A stretch of DNA of 64,000 bases from NCBI RefSeq assembly GCF_030286045.1, contig NZ_CP127390.1, forward strand, positions 1,815,482-1,879,481, given 5' to 3'. The notes under the pieces were generated by a model. That model saw only the letters and a list, made by a program, of their open reading frames with translations. It had not been told where the DNA came from and ran no database searches. Positions 8,944 through 17,191 of this stretch are shown here, piece after piece. The position numbers were made by a program, and so were the translations under genes. The stretch is from Propionimicrobium sp. PCR01-08-3. GTDB taxonomy: Bacteria > Actinomycetota > Actinomycetes > Propionibacteriales > Propionibacteriaceae. Positions within the stretch are counted from its first letter, which is position 1; each line of letters opens with the position of its first letter.

Positions 8944-8973
8944 ATGCCCGTCGTCCGACAGGACAACGGGCAT
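8944..8973 (-). terminator. Hairpin downstream of rpmB
   Basis: A 13-base stem with one mismatch and a GACA loop (arms beginning ATGCCCGT and ending ACGGGCAT) lies 18 bases beyond the rpmB stop. There is no T-run behind it on the minus strand, so termination efficiency is uncertain. Confidence 0.55.
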
Positions 8974-8991
8974 CAAGCGGTTAAGACAGCG

Positions 8992-9177
8992 TCAGCGGGT
9001 GACGCGACCAGCCTTTAGGCAGCCGGTGCATACATTCAGGCGCTGCGGGGCACCATTCACGACTGCACGCACCCGCTGGATGTTCGGGTTCCAGCGCCGG
9101 TTGGTCTTCTTCTTCGACCAGGGGACGTTGTGCCCGAAGCTTGGGCCCTTACCGCAAACCTCACACACGGCAGCCAT
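8992..9177 (-). CDS. rpmB: 50S ribosomal protein L28
   Basis: 61 residues, the normal length for bacterial L28. It starts AAVCEVCGKGPSFGHNV and continues with the KKTNRRWNPNIQ and CTGCLKAGRV motifs. Two CxxC pairs identify the zinc-binding (C+) form; many actinobacteria also encode a Cys-less, Zur-regulated paralogue, which is not in this window. GAGGAG lies about nine bases before the ATG, with TATCCT just upstream as a candidate -10 box, which gives a short leader. Confidence 0.97.
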   Translation of the reverse strand: MAAVCEVCGKGPSFGHNVPWSKKKTNRRWNPNIQRVRAVVNGAPQRLNVCTGCLKAGRVTR

Positions 9178-9333
9178 GGGAGCACTCCTCGCTTAGGATA
9201 ACGTTCTGTTTTGTCTAGCAGCGCGTCGTCAAGACGCAACCACCCAATCTTAGCCAATACAAGGTGGCCGTGCCAAATCCCGCACGATTGACACGGCCAC
9301 GCATCTGTCACGCCCTCGGTGGGCCCTGATTAC

Positions 9334-10113
9334 TCAGCGATCCTCGAATGGCGCATGCTTGCGCTTCTCCGCAAATGCCGTCATGGCCTCACGCTGATCG
9401 GCAGATCCGAAGCAGGACGCGAACTGCGCCGCTTCGATCGCCACTGCTGTCGCCATGTCGGTACCGGTACCGAGCGTCAGGGCACGCTTCGCCGCGCGGA
9501 CGCCGATCGGCGCCTGAGCAGCGATCTCGGACGCCAGCTTGTGCGCAGCGTCCATCAGCTCTTCGGGCGGCAGAACCTCGTTGACCAGGCCGATGGCCAG
9601 CGCGCGGTCCGCCTTCACCTTGCGCGTGGTGTAGATCATTTCCTTTGCCACACCCGGCGTCACGGTGCGAACCAAACGCTGAGTACCGCCGAAGCCCGGA
9701 GGAATGCCGAGGCCGGTCTCGGGCTGGCCGAAGGCGGCCTTCTCGGACGCCAGCCGAATGTCGCAGGCGCAGGAGAGTTCACAGCCACCGCCCAGCGCCC
9801 AGCCGTTCACCGCGGCCACGGTCGGCATCGGCAACCGCTCCAGCTTCAAGAAGATGCGGTTGGCCATATCGCTGAACGCCAACGCCTCGGCCGAGGTCAT
9901 CGTGCTCATCTTGACCACGTCGGCACCGGCGACGAACGAACGGTCACCTGCGCCGGTGACGATCACCGCACGAGCATGATCGGCGACCGCTCGGTCGAGG
10001 GCCTCGTCCAGATCGAGCAGTACCTGCTCGTTCAGGGCATTGAGCGCCTCCTGCCGATCGATCGTGAGCGTGACGACAAGATCGTCGGCCAGCTCGTATT
10101 GTACGTAGGACAT
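9334..10113 (-). CDS. Enoyl-CoA hydratase/isomerase family protein (crotonase)
   Basis: 259 residues. Crotonases add water across the double bond of enoyl-CoA (for example crotonyl-CoA to 3-hydroxybutyryl-CoA). The oxyanion-hole segment AGADVVKM, the NGWALGGGCELSCACD motif with Glu112 and the FGQPETGLGIPPGFGGTQRL motif with Glu132 are intact, so hydratase activity is expected. The ATG follows AAGGAGGA closely; the longer frame upstream lacks a ribosome binding site. It is the last gene of the CoA-transferase/fix cluster, separated from fixX by about 170 bases with a strong hairpin, so its expression may be lower or partly independent. Confidence 0.9.
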   Translation of the reverse strand: MSYVQYELADDLVVTLTIDRQEALNALNEQVLLDLDEALDRAVADHARAVIVTGAGDRSFVAGADVVKMSTMTSAEALAFSDMANRIFLKLERLPMPTVAAVNGWALGGGCELSCACDIRLASEKAAFGQPETGLGIPPGFGGTQRLVRTVTPGVAKEMIYTTRKVKADRALAIGLVNEVLPPEELMDAAHKLASEIAAQAPIGVRAAKRALTLGTGTDMATAVAIEAAQFASCFGSADQREAMTAFAEKRKHAPFEDR

Positions 10114-10237
10114 TTTTTCCTCCTTGGTGGGCGGCTCCATCGTTGGAGTCGCCAGGGAAATCCGGCACACTCATCTGGGCTGGGTATCGTTCTCGTGGGT
10201 GGCGCCGGGGAATCCCCTCGAGAACTTTGAAATGTGA

Positions 10238-10279
10238 CTCTGCGGGTGAGCGTGGTCTGCCTCACACTCACCCGCAGAG
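10238..10279 (-). terminator. Strong hairpin between fixX and the crotonase gene
   Basis: Perfect 13-base arms (CTCTGCGGGTGAG and CTCACCCGCAGAG) flank a 16-base loop, starting six bases after the fixX stop on the minus strand. No long T-run follows. It may terminate the fix operon partially or stabilise its 3' end. Confidence 0.6.
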
Positions 10280-10284
10280 ATCAA

Positions 10285-10572
10285 TTAACCATCTCGGAAC
10301 TGGACGCCGAACCCGCCGCGTGGATAGTGCCATTCGAGGCTTCCGGGAGCCGCGACAGCCAAACACGTTCCGCACTCGAGGCACGCCGCGTACTCGACGG
10401 ATATCGTCCCATCCGGTTCTTCTTGGTAGACCTGCGCAGGGCAAACCGCACAGAGCAACTTGCCCGTGCCCGTCGCTTTGGCGATGGCCTGGTTGACCTT
10501 GATGTGTGGCTCTTCCTCATCGGTGACGAACCGTACCTTGGCCAGTCGCTCCGGAACTGGTGGCATCTTCAC
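10285..10572 (-). CDS. fixX: Ferredoxin-like protein FixX
   Basis: 95 residues, the usual length. FixX carries a [4Fe-4S] centre and partners with the flavoprotein FixC. The cysteine pattern LLCAVCPAQVYQ ... CLECGTCLAVA is characteristic of FixX/YdiT/YgcO rather than of ordinary 2[4Fe-4S] ferredoxins. Its ATG overlaps the fixC stop by four bases, so translation is coupled. It ends the tightly packed part of the cluster. Confidence 0.92.
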   Translation of the reverse strand: MKMPPVPERLAKVRFVTDEEEPHIKVNQAIAKATGTGKLLCAVCPAQVYQEEPDGTISVEYAACLECGTCLAVAAPGSLEWHYPRGGFGVQFRDG

Positions 10573-11873
10573 AGTGCCCGCACCCCCTTGAGACCGTCTC
10601 GTCCGAGTTGCGTCAGCTTGAGATCGGATTGCTTCAACGTGTCGGTGGCAACCTTCATCAGATGCCGTCGGGGCGTCAGATCATGGTTGAAGACGCCATA
10701 CAGCACATCGGCCAGCAACCGGCCGTATTCGCCATACATCCGGTCGGTCTCCAAGAACTCCGGAGCCTTCTCGTAAGTTTCCATGTCTTGGCCCGCGAAG
10801 CTCTCGAACAGGCGCTTGCCGTAGCCCGCCAGTCCGGTCTTCGAGGTTTCGCCCGCCTTGATTGCCTCGTCGATGGCCGCGGCCGCCGCGATTGCGGAAC
10901 CTGCAGCCAGATCCATGCCCCGAACCGTCAGCCCTGTGTTGAGCGTGAGTCCTGCCGCCTCGCCGACGATGACGATGCCGTCGGCAGCGATCTCACCCAC
11001 CATGTCCAAGCCGCCCTCAGCGACCAGGTGGCAGCCGTATTCGCTGATCTCGCCGCCCTCAATGAGCGGAGCGACGAACGGGTGCTCCAGGTAGCGGTCG
11101 AAGATCTCGTAGGCCGTCAACCCCGATTCGGTCAGCGAATCGAGCCGTAGCACGACGCCGATCGAGATCGAGTCGGTGTTGGTGTACAAGAAGCCGCCAC
11201 CGCCCACACCCTGAGTGCAGTCGCCGACGATCGCGTACGCCACGCCCTCGCCGGGCGCGCACTGGAAGCGGTCCTCGATCACGTCGGAGTCGAGCTTGAC
11301 AACGGCCTTGACGCCCACCGCCAGTTGGTTCTCCGCAGGTCTCGGGCGCATTCCCGCATACCGAGCGATGAAGGAGTTCACGCCATCGGCGGCGACAACC
11401 ACCCGGCAATGCAACTCGTCGTCGCCGGCCTTCACGCCCACCACGCGTCCTGTTTCGGTGGTCAGCAACGAGTCGACACGCACGCCCGGCATCACGATCA
11501 CGCCCGCCGCTTCGCACTGCTCGGCCAGCCACCCGTCCAGCTTTGCCCGCAGCACGGTCACCGCGTTCGCAGGTGAGGCAAGACGCTGATCGGCATAGTC
11601 GATGCCGAACACCGAACCGGCATTCATGAATTGAATGCGGTTTTGCGTTATTACTCGTTCGACGGGCGCCTGGTGGATGAAGTCCGGGAAGACCTTGTCC
11701 ATCACCCGGCAATACAGCACCCCACCGGACAGGTTCTTGGAACCCGGCTGTTCACCGCGCTCGATCAGCAGCACCTCGTGGCCCTGCTGAGCGAGCTGGT
11801 AAGCGATGACGCAGCCGGCGATACCCGCCCCGATGACGATGACGTCGAAATCCGGTTCGAAGTCCTCACTCAT
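10569..11873 (-). CDS. fixC: FAD-dependent oxidoreductase FixC (ETF-quinone oxidoreductase-like)
   Basis: 434 residues, full length. It begins with a Rossmann FAD motif DVIVIGAGIAGCVIAYQLAQQG and continues GSKNLSGGVLY, a signature of FixC/YdiS/ETF:quinone oxidoreductases; VVAADGVNS and GEAAGLTLNTGLTVRGMDLA follow, the second FAD contact and the segment near the quinone site. The protein accepts electrons from the EtfAB-like pair and passes them to quinone or, with FixX, takes part in flavin-based electron bifurcation. It follows etfA with an 8-base gap. Confidence 0.93.
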   Translation of the reverse strand: MSEDFEPDFDVIVIGAGIAGCVIAYQLAQQGHEVLLIERGEQPGSKNLSGGVLYCRVMDKVFPDFIHQAPVERVITQNRIQFMNAGSVFGIDYADQRLASPANAVTVLRAKLDGWLAEQCEAAGVIVMPGVRVDSLLTTETGRVVGVKAGDDELHCRVVVAADGVNSFIARYAGMRPRPAENQLAVGVKAVVKLDSDVIEDRFQCAPGEGVAYAIVGDCTQGVGGGGFLYTNTDSISIGVVLRLDSLTESGLTAYEIFDRYLEHPFVAPLIEGGEISEYGCHLVAEGGLDMVGEIAADGIVIVGEAAGLTLNTGLTVRGMDLAAGSAIAAAAAIDEAIKAGETSKTGLAGYGKRLFESFAGQDMETYEKAPEFLETDRMYGEYGRLLADVLYGVFNHDLTPRRHLMKVATDTLKQSDLKLTQLGRDGLKGVRAL

Positions 11874-11881
11874 ATAGGCTC

Positions 11882-12796
11882 CTAGCCGAGCGCCGAAACC
11901 AGCGCCGGAATCACGTTGTACAGGTCACCGACGATGCCGTAGTCGGCCTCCGAGAAGTAGGGAGCGTTCTCGTCGTTGTTGATCACGACGACCGTTCCTG
12001 CCGTTCGCGCCCCGACCACGTGTTGCAGCTGGCCGGAGATACCGATCGCGACATACAGCTTCGGCGACACGTGCTGGCCGGTCACGCCGATGTAGCGATC
12101 AGCGTTCAACCACCCGAGTCCCTCGGCCAGCGGTCGTGAACAGGCGACCTCGGCGTCCAGCGCGTCGGCCAGCTGCTGGACGAGCTTCAGATCGCCCTGG
12201 CTGCGAAGTCCGCGTCCGACCGAGACGATGCGCTCGGCACGGCCCAGATCGACCTGTGCCCGTTCCGGCCGAATTGTCTGCGTCACCTTGACCGCCAAGA
12301 CATCGGACGCAGCTTGCTCGTCCACGGTGCCCGAGCCGGTGGCCTCGGGGGCAGGTCCGCCGTCCAGCATCGCCACCGCAGGCCCATCGACCTGGATGAC
12401 GTCTTCGGCGATGCCGCCGAATGCCGGATTTCGGATCTCCAGCTTGCCGTCAACGGATGTGATTTCCTTAGGCATCGCAAACAGCGGAGCAGGCAACCCC
12501 GCCGCCACCGCGCCGAGCACGGCGCGCTCAGCATCGCGGGCCGCACCCAGCACCAGGTGCGGGCTCTGCTCGACGATCACCTTCGCGATCGCCTGGGCGT
12601 ATGCCTCCAGCGGCGCCTCGCCCGGGTCGCCGAGCCAAAGCGTCTGGTCAACTCCGCCATCGGCCACCTGCTGGGCGACCTCCTTCGGGCCGACGACGAC
12701 GGCACCGACACCACCATCGAGGGTTTTCGCAGTTTCGATCAGATTGGCCACCCGAGCATCGCCGGCGACCACAATCCAGTTACTGGTCATTGTCAT
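11882..12796 (-). CDS. etfA: Electron transfer flavoprotein alpha subunit (FixB/YdiR-like)
   Basis: 304 residues. The C-terminal FAD-binding domain is clear: VGRGLRSQGDLKLV, GVTGQHVSPKLYVAIGISGQLQHVVGARTAG and NNDENAPYFSEADYGIVGDL. The N-terminal ETF domain starts NWIVVAGDARVANLIE. With the beta subunit it shuttles electrons between the acyl-CoA dehydrogenase and FixCX. It lies 12 bases after etfB. The N-terminal half is more divergent than in housekeeping EtfA, as is usual for Fix/Ydi-type proteins. Confidence 0.93.
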   Translation of the reverse strand: MTMTSNWIVVAGDARVANLIETAKTLDGGVGAVVVGPKEVAQQVADGGVDQTLWLGDPGEAPLEAYAQAIAKVIVEQSPHLVLGAARDAERAVLGAVAAGLPAPLFAMPKEITSVDGKLEIRNPAFGGIAEDVIQVDGPAVAMLDGGPAPEATGSGTVDEQAASDVLAVKVTQTIRPERAQVDLGRAERIVSVGRGLRSQGDLKLVQQLADALDAEVACSRPLAEGLGWLNADRYIGVTGQHVSPKLYVAIGISGQLQHVVGARTAGTVVVINNDENAPYFSEADYGIVGDLYNVIPALVSALG

Positions 12797-12808
12797 TCCT
12801 TGTCAGAC

Positions 12809-13576
12809 TTAGATGGCGGCCACGGCACGCAGGCCTGCGACAACGGTCCCGGCAGCATTCGCGGCGTCGGCGCCGTCCAGAATCTCGTGCTTGCGGGCGG
12901 CGAGCTTCGGCTGCGAACGGCTGACCAAGGTGGTCGCAGGTGCGAGCCTCGCGTCCAGCTGATCGAGTGCCAGGGTCTCCGACGGCTTCTTACCGGCCTT
13001 CAGGATGTCCTTCATGCCGGGCACCCGAGCATTGACCGCGTCGGGGGCCACCGACAGCACGCACGCCTGATCGAAGGCAAGCTCCTGCGTGCCACCCTGC
13101 CAGTTGCGGGTCACCTGGAAACCACCATCGCTGGAAGCAACCTCGGTCACCTGCGCGACGGCAGGCCATCCCAGAGCCCCGGCAACCACGGCAGGCACCA
13201 GCTGAGCACCGATATCGATGGACGCGTCTCCGGCCAGCACCAGATCGACGTCGCCGATCGCCCGTATGGCCGCCGCCAGTTCGAGGCCGGTAGTGGTCGA
13301 ATCAGCACCCTGCTCGGGAGTGGGAATCAGGTATAGCTCGTCCAGACCACGCGACAGCGCCGACTTCTTGGCCATCGGCGCGGCTGCCTCGTCGCCCAGC
13401 GAAATACCGATCAACTCCGCGCCGGTGGCATCGGCCAACCGGCGGCCCAACTCGATGGCCGGATGATCGTATTCACTGACCGTAAAGGTTGCGCGCGACC
13501 AGTCGATCTTTCCGTTCGGGGCGACCGAAGCCTCTTGCGGGTTTGCCGCCCACTTGTAGATAACTGCGATTTTCAT
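12809..13576 (-). CDS. etfB: Electron transfer flavoprotein beta subunit (FixA/YdiQ-like)
   Basis: 255 residues. ETF beta domain: MKIAVIYKWAANPQEASV at the start, then SEYDHPAIELGRRLADATGAELIGISLGDE, LVLAGDASIDIGAQLVPAVVAGALGWP (nucleotide-binding region) and PDAVNARVPGMKDILKAGKKP. This length and these motifs match FixA/YdiQ. In bifurcating EtfB homologues the domain binds NADH through a second FAD; whether this one has that FAD needs an alignment. It is placed between the acyl-CoA dehydrogenase and etfA, in the ydi order. Confidence 0.93.
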   Translation of the reverse strand: MKIAVIYKWAANPQEASVAPNGKIDWSRATFTVSEYDHPAIELGRRLADATGAELIGISLGDEAAAPMAKKSALSRGLDELYLIPTPEQGADSTTTGLELAAAIRAIGDVDLVLAGDASIDIGAQLVPAVVAGALGWPAVAQVTEVASSDGGFQVTRNWQGGTQELAFDQACVLSVAPDAVNARVPGMKDILKAGKKPSETLALDQLDARLAPATTLVSRSQPKLAARKHEILDGADAANAAGTVVAGLRAVAAI

Positions 13577-13585
13577 TGATAAACC

Positions 13586-14725
13586 TCAGCGAAGGATGGA
13601 GCCGGAAACGACGACACGCTGGATCTCGTTCGTGCCCTCGTAGATCTGGGTGATCTTGGCGTTGCGGAAGTAGCGGGCCACCGGGTAATCCTCGGAATAG
13701 CCGTAGCCACCGTAGATCTGAATGGCGTCCGCGGTGACCTCGAGTGCAATGTCGGACGCGTAGTACTTCGCCATGGCTGCTTCCTTGCTGAACGGCTTGC
13801 CGGCGTCCTTGAGCGAGGCGGCGCGGTAGGTCAGCAGGCGGGCAGCGTCGATCTTGGTCGCCATGTCGGCCAGCTTGAAGCCGATTGTCTGGTTCTTGGC
13901 GATCGGGGCGTTGAACTGGACGCGCTCCTTCGCGTATGCCAGAGCGTGCTCGTAGGCACCCTGAGCGATGCCGACGGCCTGCGCGGCGACGGCGATGCGT
14001 CCGCCGTCAAGGGTCGCCATGGCGACCTTGAAGCCCTTGCCCACCTGTCCGAGAACGTTCTCGACCGGAACTTTGACGTCCTGGAAGAGCAGCTCACGGG
14101 TCAGCGAGGTGCGGATGCCCAGTTTGTTCTCCTTCTTGCCGAAGGTGAAGCCCGGCATGTCCTTCTCGAGGATGAAGCCGGTGATGCCGCGGGTGCCTGC
14201 CGAGGGATCGGTCATCGCAAACACGACGTAGGTCTCGGCGGAACTGGCGTTGGTGATGAAGATCTTTGAACCATTGAGCACGTAGTGGTCGCCTTCGAGG
14301 CGGGCGATGCTCTGCTGGCGGGCAGCGTCCGAACCGGCGTTGGGCTCGGTCAAGCCGAACGCTCCGAGATGCTCGCCCTTGGCCAGCGGCGTGAGGTATT
14401 TCTCTTTCTGCTCGGGGGTGCCGAAGTCGTTGATCGGGTTCGAGCACAGCGAGACCGAAGCCGAAAGCGCGATGCCCAGGCCGTCGTCCACGCGGGAGAT
14501 CTCCTCGACCGCCATGATGTAGCTCAGGAAGTCGATCCCGGAGCCGCCGTATTCTTCCGGCAGATACAGGCCGGTGAGGCCGAGTTCGGCAGCCTGATCG
14601 TAGAGCGAACGATCCCACTTCTGGGCGGCATCACGCTCGAGGACGGTCGGCTCGACATTCTTCTCCATGAACTCGCGAACGTTTTGCTTCAGCAGTTGCT
14701 GATCTTCTGTCAGTTCAAACATCAC
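13586..14725 (-). CDS. Acyl-CoA dehydrogenase (short-chain type)
   Basis: 379 residues, the standard length. FAD/substrate motifs are AFGLTEPNAGSDAA and FITNASSAETYVVFAMTD; YGGYGYSEDYPVARYFRNAKITQIYEGTNEIQR holds the catalytic Glu363 at the position used by butyryl-CoA dehydrogenases. Substrate is likely a short-chain acyl- or enoyl-CoA. Together with EtfBA and FixCX it could reduce an enoyl-CoA or oxidise an acyl-CoA; direction is not visible. The equivalent gene in the E. coli ydi cluster is ydiO. About 115 bases separate it from the MaoC gene. Confidence 0.93.
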   Translation of the reverse strand: MMFELTEDQQLLKQNVREFMEKNVEPTVLERDAAQKWDRSLYDQAAELGLTGLYLPEEYGGSGIDFLSYIMAVEEISRVDDGLGIALSASVSLCSNPINDFGTPEQKEKYLTPLAKGEHLGAFGLTEPNAGSDAARQQSIARLEGDHYVLNGSKIFITNASSAETYVVFAMTDPSAGTRGITGFILEKDMPGFTFGKKENKLGIRTSLTRELLFQDVKVPVENVLGQVGKGFKVAMATLDGGRIAVAAQAVGIAQGAYEHALAYAKERVQFNAPIAKNQTIGFKLADMATKIDAARLLTYRAASLKDAGKPFSKEAAMAKYYASDIALEVTADAIQIYGGYGYSEDYPVARYFRNAKITQIYEGTNEIQRVVVSGSILR

Positions 14726-14793
14726 TGTCTTCCTTTTGTGCGGTTGGGAAATATTCCGTGGGATAAATAGGTATGTGTTCCTGCGGATTCGCC

Positions 14794-14818
14794 GGCCGCG
14801 AATGACCCGTCGACCGGC
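14794..14818. repeat. Element shared with the 3' end of the pucR-type gene, copy 1
   Basis: GGCCGCGAATG, five bases, then TCGACCGGC, in the gap between the MaoC and acyl-CoA dehydrogenase genes. The same two blocks, two bases apart, recur at 17222-17243. Possible regulatory element; function unknown. Confidence 0.35.
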
Positions 14819-14842
14819 AAGTCCGGATTGTTGTGTGGTGGC

Positions 14843-15262
14843 CTACTCGGCGGTCGGCGGCATCACTGTGGCGACACCGGTCGTGACGACGACGCCGTCT
14901 TGGTTGGTGATCGTGGTCTCGAGCTTGGCCCGGTTTTTCTCGACGTTGATCTCGGTCACGGTGCCGGTCGCGGTCACCGTGTCACCGATATGAATCGGAC
15001 GACGGAAGCGCAACTCCTGGCCGATGTAGATCGTGCCGGGTCCCGGCAGGTACATGCCGACCACAGTCGAGATGAAGGCGGCCCCCAAGATGCCGTGCGC
15101 GATGCGTCCCTTGAATTGGGTCTGCTCGGACGCGACCTGATTCACATGAGCCGGGTTGAGATCGCCGCTGATGCCTGCGAACAGGTAGACGTCGGTTTCA
15201 CTCACCGTCTTGGTGAAACTCGCGGATTGTCCGATGGTCAGGTCGTTGATGGTAAAGCTCAT
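14843..15262 (-). CDS. MaoC family (R)-specific enoyl-CoA hydratase
   Basis: 139 residues, the size of PhaJ-type single hot-dog domain hydratases. The hydratase-2 motif FAGISGDLNPAH is intact, with Asp34 and His39 as the expected catalytic pair, followed by GRIAHGILGAAFISTVVG and PGPGTIYIGQELRFRRPIHIGD. It would interconvert (R)-3-hydroxyacyl-CoA and trans-enoyl-CoA. The ATG is chosen over upstream in-frame codons that lie within the CoA-transferase gene. The presence of both this R-specific hydratase and the S-specific crotonase type in one cluster would allow epimerisation through the enoyl-CoA. Confidence 0.92.
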   Translation of the reverse strand: MSFTINDLTIGQSASFTKTVSETDVYLFAGISGDLNPAHVNQVASEQTQFKGRIAHGILGAAFISTVVGMYLPGPGTIYIGQELRFRRPIHIGDTVTATGTVTEINVEKNRAKLETTITNQDGVVVTTGVATVMPPTAE

Positions 15263-15278
15263 CTTTTGATTCCCTTTC

Positions 15279-16898
15279 CTAAACCAGTGCTTCTTCGGAC
15301 TCGGGCTGCACGTAGCGGTCCAGTTCGGCCGGAGCAGGAGTGCTCTGCATGGGTCCGTCGGCAAATATCCGGGCGTCCATCACCCGTAGGTCTTCGGCGA
15401 TGCGCGGCCGGAACCCCATCTGGGCGATAACGTCACGTTCGAGGTCGACACCCGGTGCTATCTCGATCAAGGTCAGACCCTCGGGCAGCATCTCGAAGAC
15501 AGCGCGTTCGGTGATGTACATCACGCGCTGACCGGTCTCCCGCGCATACGTGCCCGAGAAGGTGACCTGTTCGACCTGGTCAAGCAGCTTCTGCGCGGTG
15601 CCCTCGTGGATGATCTTCAGCTTGCCGGCCGCCACCTCGACCTTGAGCCCCTTCACCGTGAAGGTGCCGCAGAAGACCACGCGCTTGGCCGTCTGCGTGA
15701 TGTTGATGGCGCCTCCGCAGCCGGCGATCTGTGGCCCGAACCGGCTGACGTTGATATTGCCGTCCTTGTCCATCTGGGCCAACCCGATGAATGTCGCGTC
15801 CAGACCGCCGCCGTCGTAGAAGTCGAACTGGGTGGCCTCGTCGATGATCATGTCGGGGTTGAGTGCAGCGCCGAACCGCAGCCCGCTTTCCGGGATACCG
15901 CCGCTGATGCCCGATTCGACGGTCAGATGCAGCGAAGAGATCGTGCCTTCCTCGACGGCCACCGAAGCGACGCCTTCGGGCATTCCGATTCCCAGATTGA
16001 TGACGCCACCTTCGGAACCGAGTTCTTGATAGGCGCGGCGCGCAATGACCTTGCGCTGGTTCAACGGGAGCTGTCCGATGGAACTCAGCGGGACCCGCGT
16101 CTCGCCACAAAACGCCGGCTCCCAGCTGTCGAGAGCCGTACTGAATTGCTCCTCGGGCGGTGCCACGACGACCGCCGCAACCATGAATCCGGGGATCTTC
16201 ACCATGCGTGGGTCGAGTGTGCCGTTGCCGACGAGCGCATCGACCTGGACGATCACCTTCCCGCCGTTGTTGTACGCAGCCTGCGCCATCGTGGTCACCG
16301 AGCTCCACACCGGCAGATGCTCACCGCTGATGTTGCCGTCCTCGTCCGCGTATGTCGCCTTGATCAGCGCCACGTCGATCGGAACGCGGTGGTAGAACAG
16401 CCAGTCTTCGCCAAAGATCTGCTGTACCTCGACCAGGTCGTCAGTGGTGGCGGCATTCATGCGCCCGCCTTCGTTACGAGGGTCGACGAAGGTTCCGAGC
16501 CCGATCTTGCTGACCGTACCAGGACGTCCGCCGGCAGTATCGCGAATGATCTCGGAGACGACGCCTTGCGGCAGGTTGTAGGCCTGCACCTTGTTGTCGA
16601 TGATGAGCTTCTGCAGGCTGGGTGCGAAGTTATAGTGGCCTGCGATAGCGCGCCTGAGCATTCCTTCATGGGCGAACCGGTCGGCGCCGCGGCCCTGACC
16701 ATCGCCGATTCCGGCCGTATGCACCAGTGTCAAATCACGCGGGTGGCCATCACGCAAGAAAGCCTGCTCAATTCCCGCGCCCAGATAGTCGGGATTAGAG
16801 CAGGTGACGAATCCGCTCATTGCGATGGTCGAGCCATCGGGAATCAGCTGAATGGATTCCTCTAGCGACATGAATTTCGAGCTCTTATTTGTAGTCAT
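15279..16898 (-). CDS. Family I acyl-CoA:carboxylate CoA-transferase (YdiF/Pct-like)
   Basis: 539 residues, like E. coli YdiF and clostridial propionate CoA-transferase, in which the two halves are fused. Half one begins FMSLEESIQLIPDGSTIAMSGF; half two contains NLGIGMPEGVASVA and LTVESGISGGIPESG, where Glu328 is the expected thioester-forming residue. It would move CoA between acetyl- or propionyl-CoA and an incoming acid. The ATG follows CGGAGAT by about six bases; a longer upstream frame has no such signal. First gene of the operon, with the regulator gene upstream on the same strand. Confidence 0.92.
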   Translation of the reverse strand: MTTNKSSKFMSLEESIQLIPDGSTIAMSGFVTCSNPDYLGAGIEQAFLRDGHPRDLTLVHTAGIGDGQGRGADRFAHEGMLRRAIAGHYNFAPSLQKLIIDNKVQAYNLPQGVVSEIIRDTAGGRPGTVSKIGLGTFVDPRNEGGRMNAATTDDLVEVQQIFGEDWLFYHRVPIDVALIKATYADEDGNISGEHLPVWSSVTTMAQAAYNNGGKVIVQVDALVGNGTLDPRMVKIPGFMVAAVVVAPPEEQFSTALDSWEPAFCGETRVPLSSIGQLPLNQRKVIARRAYQELGSEGGVINLGIGMPEGVASVAVEEGTISSLHLTVESGISGGIPESGLRFGAALNPDMIIDEATQFDFYDGGGLDATFIGLAQMDKDGNINVSRFGPQIAGCGGAINITQTAKRVVFCGTFTVKGLKVEVAAGKLKIIHEGTAQKLLDQVEQVTFSGTYARETGQRVMYITERAVFEMLPEGLTLIEIAPGVDLERDVIAQMGFRPRIAEDLRVMDARIFADGPMQSTPAPAELDRYVQPESEEALV

Positions 16899-17007
16899 CC
16901 TGATATCTCCGTTGACGCCCCACAATGGGCGTGCTGGCATAACTTCTGCATTGAAGCGCCCTTCGACTGCCTTTCCTTGGGCCTCGATAAACGCTCTCCT
17001 ATGTGCA

Positions 17008-17032
17008 GACCAATCGTTTACTGACGTTGGTC
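17008..17032. promoter_or_regulatory. Inverted repeat upstream of the CoA-transferase operon
   Basis: GACCAA and TTGGTC arms with 13 bases between them, about 110 bases upstream of the CoA-transferase start. It is a candidate operator for the adjacent PucR-type regulator, but nothing beyond position and symmetry supports this. Confidence 0.3.
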
Positions 17033-17109
17033 CACAGCATCGTCCCGACAAGCCACTGCGCTACAGGGGCAATGGGAAGGGTCTATCGATGACCGCTCAT
17101 CTCGTTGTT

Positions 17110-17134
17110 AGGACAAATCTATTCCTGATGTCCT
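17110..17134. promoter_or_regulatory. AGGACA...TGTCCT inverted repeat
   Basis: Six-base arms with 13 bases between, in the space between the regulator gene and the CoA-transferase operon. The GGACA half-site recurs in the inverted repeat upstream of the regulator gene (18480-18495), so both may bind the same protein. Confidence 0.3.
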
Positions 17135-17191
17135 CGGGACGCTACGGAGGATCCACCAACATGGCTGCCGCGACAGCTGTCAATTTTACAA

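Noticed and set aside
15606-16865. A 419-codon open frame opposite the CoA-transferase
   Set aside because: It is a complement-strand shadow of a well-supported gene.
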